NCBI GenBank assembly: GCA_964415065.1
Contig: CAYPYX010000005.1
Coordinates: 22,827 to 86,826 of the forward strand
Length of the DNA stretch: 64,000 nucleotides
DNA from: VMCP01 sp964415065
Lineage (GTDB): Bacteria; Bacteroidota; Bacteroidia; NS11-12g; UBA955
Direction of reading: 5' to 3'
The first letter of the stretch is position 1. Each line of letters starts with the position of its first letter. The notes under the pieces were generated by a model. It was not told the DNA's origin and searched no databases. It saw nothing but the letters and a program-made list of their open reading frames with translations. Of this stretch, positions 59,481 through 64,000 are shown one piece after another. The translations under genes and the position numbers were made by a program.

Positions 59481-61412
59481 TTACGAATCTAATTTTTGGA
59501 ATTGAGAGTTCATACTTACATACTCGGGCACCAACTCTTTCAACAGCCGCACCAAGTCCATATCGGTAGAACCGTTTAATGCAGCTCCACTCATGCGTTC
59601 TACTAATGCAGAAACTAAAACACCGTCGTATTCACGCACTTTCGCTTTCATGATTTTCGGATGGTGAGTTGGCAAAGTGCTTTCTGCATCATTCAATAAC
59701 TCTTCATACAACTTCTCACCAGGACGCAACCCAGAGAATACAATTTCAATATCCCTGCCCAATTCCAATCCGCTCAATTTCACCATTTTCACAGCTAAAT
59801 CGTAAATCCGAACGGGTTCACCCATATCGAAAACAAAGATTTCGCCTCCATTTCCCATGGTACCCGCTTCCAAAACCAACTGAACGGCTTCTGGAATCGT
59901 CATGAAATAACGCACAATATCGCGATGTGTAACTGTAATATTTTCGCGATTCTCAATCTGCTTTCTAAACACGGGAATCACCGACCCATTCGATCCCAAA
60001 ACATTTCCAAAACGCGTAATAACAAACTCGGTTTTACCTTTTCCACGCAAGCTCTGAACCAATATTTCGGCGGTTCTCTTGGTTGCCCCCATTACATTTG
60101 ACGGATTTACCGCTTTATCAGTCGAAACCATCACAAACTTCTCAGCACCAACCTTAATTGCCGCTTCGGCAACAATTTTGGTACCCATAACATTTACACG
60201 TACTGCTTCTTTGGGATTCTCCTCCATCAACGGTACGTGCTTGTAAGCAGCTGCGTGAAACACCACTTCGGGCTTCGCTTTTTTGAAGATTTCATTCACT
60301 CGATACTCGCGCGTTACATCGCACATGTATGACTGAATTTTACTCATATCTACACCTCCACGGGCTAGCTCATTCAATACTTCGTACATCGGAGTTTCGC
60401 CGTTATCGACCATGATTAATTTTTCTGGACCATAACTCAACACCTGACGACAAATTTCCGAACCAATTGACCCCGCAGCTCCCGTTACCAATACTCGCTT
60501 GCCCTTTAAGAAATTCTCTACTTGGGTATTTTCGAGGGATATGGGACGGCGGTTTAAAAGATCTTCAATTTTAACTTTGCGCAATTGTTTTTGCGACAAA
60601 TTTCCACCAATCCAATCCTTGATATTCGGTGTTCTTTCAAAACTCAATCCATAAGTCAAGCACGCTTCACCGGCTTTCTTGAAGCCATCCCCGGAAATCT
60701 CTTGAGGCGACCAAATAACAGCACCAATATTATATCTATTGAGGAACTCTTCCTTAAATACATCTTCAAAAGAATATACTTTTATACCGTCGATTCGCTT
60801 CCCTGTTAGCTTGTAATTATCATCTACAAACGCACGTACTTCCATGCGGGATGATGGATCTTGTTTCAATGCGTTTCTTACTGCCACACCAGTAATACCA
60901 GCTCCATATACCACAACACCAATTTCTTTGCGTTTGCTCGCATTCAAAACGAAACGAGAATAGGCCAATTTTACGAACAACCTCAATCCCAACACACCCA
61001 TGCTAAAGGTAAAGGCATGCAGTATTAAAAATGCGGGACTCAACACCTTCAAATCGTAGTTGATATTCCAAATTAACAAACGAGATAAAGCATATGAGCC
61101 AGTCATTGCTACTACACTGGATGTAAACAACCTCATAAGATCGCGCGTACCAGTATGTCGGAATGCACCTTCATATGAACGAAATGCAACAAAAGATATT
61201 GCATAACAAAGTTCAAGAAAAAACAGGGCTTGCAGGCGGTTGATGGTAAAGAGAGTATTTAAGTCAAAGTCAGTGAGCAACAGAAAAGAAAAGAAGAAAG
61301 CTCCCGCAACCATGCTCAAATCAATCACCAAAATCAGCCACACAGGCAGGTACCGCTTTCCGAGAAAGCGATTCATAAATGCCTCAATGTAGGTTTGCCA
61401 ATTGTGAATCAT
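59481..61412 (-). CDS. Membrane UDP-sugar 4,6-dehydratase (FlaA1/PglF/WbpM family)
   Basis: A 643-residue protein. The N-terminal ~130 residues hold four membrane segments (LILVIDLSMVAGAFFFSFLL and on); a first Rossmann domain has VVYGAGITG; the catalytic short-chain dehydrogenase domain has VLVTGAAGSIGSEI, and the altered catalytic segment MVSTDKAVNPSNVMGATKR (Met in place of Tyr), characteristic of the inverting/retaining UDP-GlcNAc 4,6-dehydratases of this family. It feeds the next enzymes with a UDP-4-keto-6-deoxy sugar for di-amino sugar synthesis. An aminotransferase and acetyltransferase, expected partners, are not in the window. Start may be the internal ATG at 61376. Confidence 0.94.
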   Translation of the reverse strand: MIHNWQTYIEAFMNRFLGKRYLPVWLILVIDLSMVAGAFFFSFLLLTDFDLNTLFTINRLQALFFLELCYAISFVAFRSYEGAFRHTGTRDLMRLFTSSVVAMTGSYALSRLLIWNINYDLKVLSPAFLILHAFTFSMGVLGLRLFVKLAYSRFVLNASKRKEIGVVVYGAGITGVAVRNALKQDPSSRMEVRAFVDDNYKLTGKRIDGIKVYSFEDVFKEEFLNRYNIGAVIWSPQEISGDGFKKAGEACLTYGLSFERTPNIKDWIGGNLSQKQLRKVKIEDLLNRRPISLENTQVENFLKGKRVLVTGAAGSIGSEICRQVLSYGPEKLIMVDNGETPMYEVLNELARGGVDMSKIQSYMCDVTREYRVNEIFKKAKPEVVFHAAAYKHVPLMEENPKEAVRVNVMGTKIVAEAAIKVGAEKFVMVSTDKAVNPSNVMGATKRTAEILVQSLRGKGKTEFVITRFGNVLGSNGSVIPVFRKQIENRENITVTHRDIVRYFMTIPEAVQLVLEAGTMGNGGEIFVFDMGEPVRIYDLAVKMVKLSGLELGRDIEIVFSGLRPGEKLYEELLNDAESTLPTHHPKIMKAKVREYDGVLVSALVERMSGAALNGSTDMDLVRLLKELVPEYVSMNSQFQKLDS

Positions 61413-61535
61413 GGGGTATATAATTTAGTTTGCAGAATTTCGTCTACAAATTTCGTACCATTTTCAAGAATAATATTAACCGTTCACTAAGTTTTTGTGA
61501 CGTTCGTATAAAATTCGTATGATTATTTACCTTAT

Positions 61536-62465
61536 TTATAAGCGAATGGCTCTAAACATGGTAGCAGCACAATCCTTCCTTCCTTGAATATTCCAATGTT
61601 TATCGAAACCAAAATCCAGTCGATTTCCCTCTTTATGGTTAATCTTTAAAAATGTATTCTGTTTTATTGGATATTCTACACTTTTGCTATTTATATCAAG
61701 TAATTGGCTTTCATAAATTACAATGACTTCAGGACCAAAAATCCAATCAACTTGCTTTTTCACCGTTAAAATCGGTAATACTTGTTTTGAGGCAGAACTT
61801 TGCTCTTCGTCTTTTAAAGAAAATTTTGATCGTATTCCATTCACCATTCCCAAAAGATTCTCACTTAATAATTGATTAATATTTAAATAGCTCAATACTG
61901 CAGAATTGGAGTAAATTGAACGAATCGAACCATTAATCTTATTCTTGTTTTCTGGACAATTACAATTCATAAATGATGGAGCATCGGCTTTGAAATTACC
62001 ATCCCTCAAAAAAACAAATACATAATCATAATTACCTTTTATTTGTGTTGTATATATTAATTTAAAATCTTCAATATTGGCTCCCGAACGTCCAAACTCA
62101 TGAGTAATTGTTCGATTTCTAGTGAGTTTGTCTAATTGACGTCCAATGCTGTTATCAACATCAACATGTAATCCTTCAACATAAGAATCTCCAATTAAAG
62201 CCACACGGATTTTCTGTGTGTCTTGAAGAATTTGATAGTCCACAGTACTGTTCCAACCTTGATCATTAATTATAAATTCAGATTGTATTTCCCCAAATCC
62301 ACCACCTACGTAAGTGCCAGCATATTTGGGTTTCAACATACAATTATTACCAATTTGTTCGGTTGGGATGGTAAATCGAGCCAAATCAAACCACCTTAAT
62401 ACGCCCTCTAGTAAAACCCAAGTGAACAAAAATACGATGAACAGTCTTAATAAAAATTTGCGCAT
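61536..62465 (-). CDS. SGNH/GDSL-like protein paired with MBOAT acyltransferase
   Basis: A 309-residue protein with one N-terminal membrane anchor (LFIVFLFTWVLLEGVLRW). An SGNH-type nucleophile motif ALIGDSYVEG carries Ser94; SGANIEDFKLIY and VFVFLRDGNF are block II/III-like; the C-terminal FDKHWNIQGR has a possible Asp288/His290 pair. It starts 5 bases after the MBOAT gene. AlgI/AlgJ-like pairs O-acetylate exported polysaccharide; by that analogy it transfers or removes acetyl groups in the periplasm. The specific polymer is unknown. Confidence 0.85.
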   Translation of the reverse strand: MRKFLLRLFIVFLFTWVLLEGVLRWFDLARFTIPTEQIGNNCMLKPKYAGTYVGGGFGEIQSEFIINDQGWNSTVDYQILQDTQKIRVALIGDSYVEGLHVDVDNSIGRQLDKLTRNRTITHEFGRSGANIEDFKLIYTTQIKGNYDYVFVFLRDGNFKADAPSFMNCNCPENKNKINGSIRSIYSNSAVLSYLNINQLLSENLLGMVNGIRSKFSLKDEEQSSASKQVLPILTVKKQVDWIFGPEVIVIYESQLLDINSKSVEYPIKQNTFLKINHKEGNRLDFGFDKHWNIQGRKDCAATMFRAIRL

Positions 62466-62470
62466 GGTTG

Positions 62471-63928
62471 TTAAAATTGGAAGTATATGAACGAGTTGGA
62501 ACTATTTAAAGGCACATTTAGAATGATCAATATTATCATTACTACAGAATAGGTCAATTCAAATGCAAACGAATTAAGAATATCTTTTTTTGATTGCACA
62601 AAGTATAGGTATTCTGCAATAAAAAGAAATGCGATCAATATAAATTCTTTAAATAAGCTTTGATTATCGTAAGGGTTCAAAAATCCTCCGATAGGCTCAA
62701 AAATGGACCACTGGAAAATTCCTCCGATATAACTAAATGCCATTTGAATAGTTTCAGCACGGAAGAAAATCCATGCCAGAGTTACCAAAACAAAAGTCAT
62801 AATTATGCGAAAAACATCTTTTATAGATGGCAAAAACAAGGAATTAACAGGTAAATTCAATTCGTCCTTTTTGTGAGCTTTAAGCAAAAAATTAGGTAAA
62901 AAAAGCAAAGCATGAATAAACCCCCAAGCAACGAACGTCCAATTCGCACCATGCCAAAAACCACTAACTAAAAATATGATAAATACATTTCGGATATTCA
63001 ACCAAGTACCTTTTCTTGAACCTCCCAGAGGTATATACAGATAGTCTCTGAACCATCCCGACAAGCTGATATGCCAGCGACGCCAGAACTCAGCAATATT
63101 TCGAGAAAAATACGGAAAATTGAAATTCAACAGCAATTCCATCCCAAAAAACCGGGAAATCCCACGAGCAATATCCGAGTAACCAGAAAAGTCGCCATAG
63201 ATTTGAATAGCAAATAGAAATGCACCCAACAATAAAACCGAGCCGGAATACGATTGATGATGAGAAAAAATTTCATTCACTGAAGGAGCCAAGTTATCAG
63301 CAATCGCTATCTTTTTGAAAAAGCCCCACAACATCAATTTAAAACCTGACATGGCCTGGGTGAAATTGAATTTCCTTGGTTTTTCTATTTGGGGAAGTAA
63401 ATGCGTGGCGCGTTCAATTGGACCAGCAACGAGTAACGGGAAATAACTGACAAAAACACTGTAATTGATCCAATTTCTACAAGGTTCAATTCGCTTGTAA
63501 TAAATGTCTATAACATAAGAAAGTCCATGAAACGTATAAAATGATATTCCGACTGGGAGAACAATACTTAATGTCCATGTATCTATATGTATTTGGCTTG
63601 ATTCCAAAGCTGATTTTAAACTTTCCACAAAAAAGTTGTAATATTTAAAGAAGCCTAAAAACCCAAGATTTATACCGACGCTAAGCACCAGCCAGAATTT
63701 CCTTTTCACGGGATTCAATGCATTGGAAATCATTAATCCCGAAAAATAATCCAACGCAGTAGAAAACACCAACAAGAAAAGGAATCTCCAGTCCCACCAA
63801 GCATAAAACACATAGCTCATTAAAAGGACAAAGGCATTTTGCTTACGATAGTCTTTCTTGAGGAGAAACCAATAAACAAAAAACACAATGGGTAAGAACA
63901 GAAGAAATTCCAAAGAATTAAAAAGCAT
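62471..63928 (-). CDS. MBOAT-family membrane O-acyltransferase (AlgI-like)
   Basis: A 485-residue membrane protein with about 10-12 segments. The N-terminal MLFNSLEFLLFLPIVFFVYW opening is the standard MBOAT start, the first half contains PVGISFYTFHGLSYVIDIYY, and the catalytic-region WHGANWTFVAWGFIHAL includes the conserved His (near residue 326). It moves acyl groups, usually acetyl, across the inner membrane to a polysaccharide. The ATG at 63928 is preferred to TTG at 63934: it is 3 bases from an exact promoter box. Operonic with the SGNH gene. Confidence 0.93.
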   Translation of the reverse strand: MLFNSLEFLLFLPIVFFVYWFLLKKDYRKQNAFVLLMSYVFYAWWDWRFLFLLVFSTALDYFSGLMISNALNPVKRKFWLVLSVGINLGFLGFFKYYNFFVESLKSALESSQIHIDTWTLSIVLPVGISFYTFHGLSYVIDIYYKRIEPCRNWINYSVFVSYFPLLVAGPIERATHLLPQIEKPRKFNFTQAMSGFKLMLWGFFKKIAIADNLAPSVNEIFSHHQSYSGSVLLLGAFLFAIQIYGDFSGYSDIARGISRFFGMELLLNFNFPYFSRNIAEFWRRWHISLSGWFRDYLYIPLGGSRKGTWLNIRNVFIIFLVSGFWHGANWTFVAWGFIHALLFLPNFLLKAHKKDELNLPVNSLFLPSIKDVFRIIMTFVLVTLAWIFFRAETIQMAFSYIGGIFQWSIFEPIGGFLNPYDNQSLFKEFILIAFLFIAEYLYFVQSKKDILNSFAFELTYSVVMIILIILNVPLNSSNSFIYFQF

Positions 63929-63931
63929 CAA

Positions 63932-63939
63932 CAAAATTA
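63932..63939 (-). promoter_or_regulatory. Promoter -7 element (TAATTTTG), 3 bases before the MBOAT ATG
   Basis: An exact TAnnTTTG match overlapping a TTG in frame with the gene, which argues against that codon as start. It predicts leaderless transcription of MBOAT-SGNH. Confidence 0.5.
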
Positions 63940-64000
63940 ATTAATCTGAGCCAAATCTAACTGTATGAAGTTGTAAGCTACCCGGAAAAGAGTGACAATT

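Noticed and set aside
1..64000. tRNA or rRNA genes, transposons, prophage
   Set aside because: No cloverleaf, rRNA core sequence, transposase, integrase or phage structural gene could be recognised.

Overview
The window reads as a draft chromosome segment from a Bacteroidota bacterium, probably Flavobacteriales or a near relative. The evidence is low GC, type IX secretion (T9SS) C-terminal sorting domains on two secreted proteins, a GldH gliding/T9SS lipoprotein, a TonB receptor + DUF4249 lipoprotein pair, DUF3822 beside rsmD, two DUF6089 outer-membrane proteins beside uppS-bamA, an S46 dipeptidyl-peptidase, and TAnnTTTG promoter elements. No rRNA, tRNA, CRISPR array, phage or insertion sequence was found. 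Two runs of exactly 100 N (32991-33090 and 55368-55467) are assembly gaps, and both lie inside tandem repeats.

Layout. 1-626: 3' end of metH. 642-4593 (minus): operon of a T9SS-secreted M1 aminopeptidase, an MbnP-type copper-binding lipoprotein and its MbnH-type di-haem partner. 4671-7393: EamA transporter and ALDH7 dehydrogenase. 7394-7735: ~66-bp repeats and a hairpin. 7736-12861 (minus): two DUF6089 proteins, uppS, bamA. 13068-19460: methyltransferase, haaO, purF, frr, purK, CNNM/CorC protein. 19476-24083: TonB receptor with DUF4249 partner, DUF4197 lipoprotein. 24207-28069: AlkD-like glycosylase, pyrE, NUDIX, coaD, rsmD, DUF3822. 28132-34060: a very large M1 peptidase apparently fused to an outer-membrane barrel, a membrane protein flanked on both sides by 66-bp repeats, and a PaaG-like isomerase. 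34284-39031: YifB, lpxK-gldH, beta-CASP nuclease. 39151-43515: 1454-residue secreted esterase-like protein. 43686-48641: HTH protein, TetR, lptC, OMP and coaX. 48758-57379: pheT, S46 peptidase, ATP-dependent DNA ligase, 52-bp repeats, GT2, ligase-associated exonuclease. 57477-63928 (minus): surface-polysaccharide genes (MBOAT, SGNH, FlaA1/PglF-type dehydratase, PglC-type phosphoglycosyltransferase, GT4).

Working together. Much of the content builds or uses the cell envelope: BamA, UppS, LpxK, LptC, GldH, TonB uptake, secreted peptidases and an O-acetylated polysaccharide pathway. The rest is housekeeping: purine, pyrimidine, CoA, translation and DNA repair. The most notable observations are: (i) the MbnP/MbnH pair behind a secreted peptidase; (ii) recurrent TAnnTTTG boxes only 3-5 bases from start codons, implying many leaderless mRNAs, including a pyrE/NUDIX pair whose divergent start codons overlap; (iii) three intergenic arrays of different sequence that share a ~66-bp period; and (iv) an M1 peptidase-outer membrane barrel fusion.
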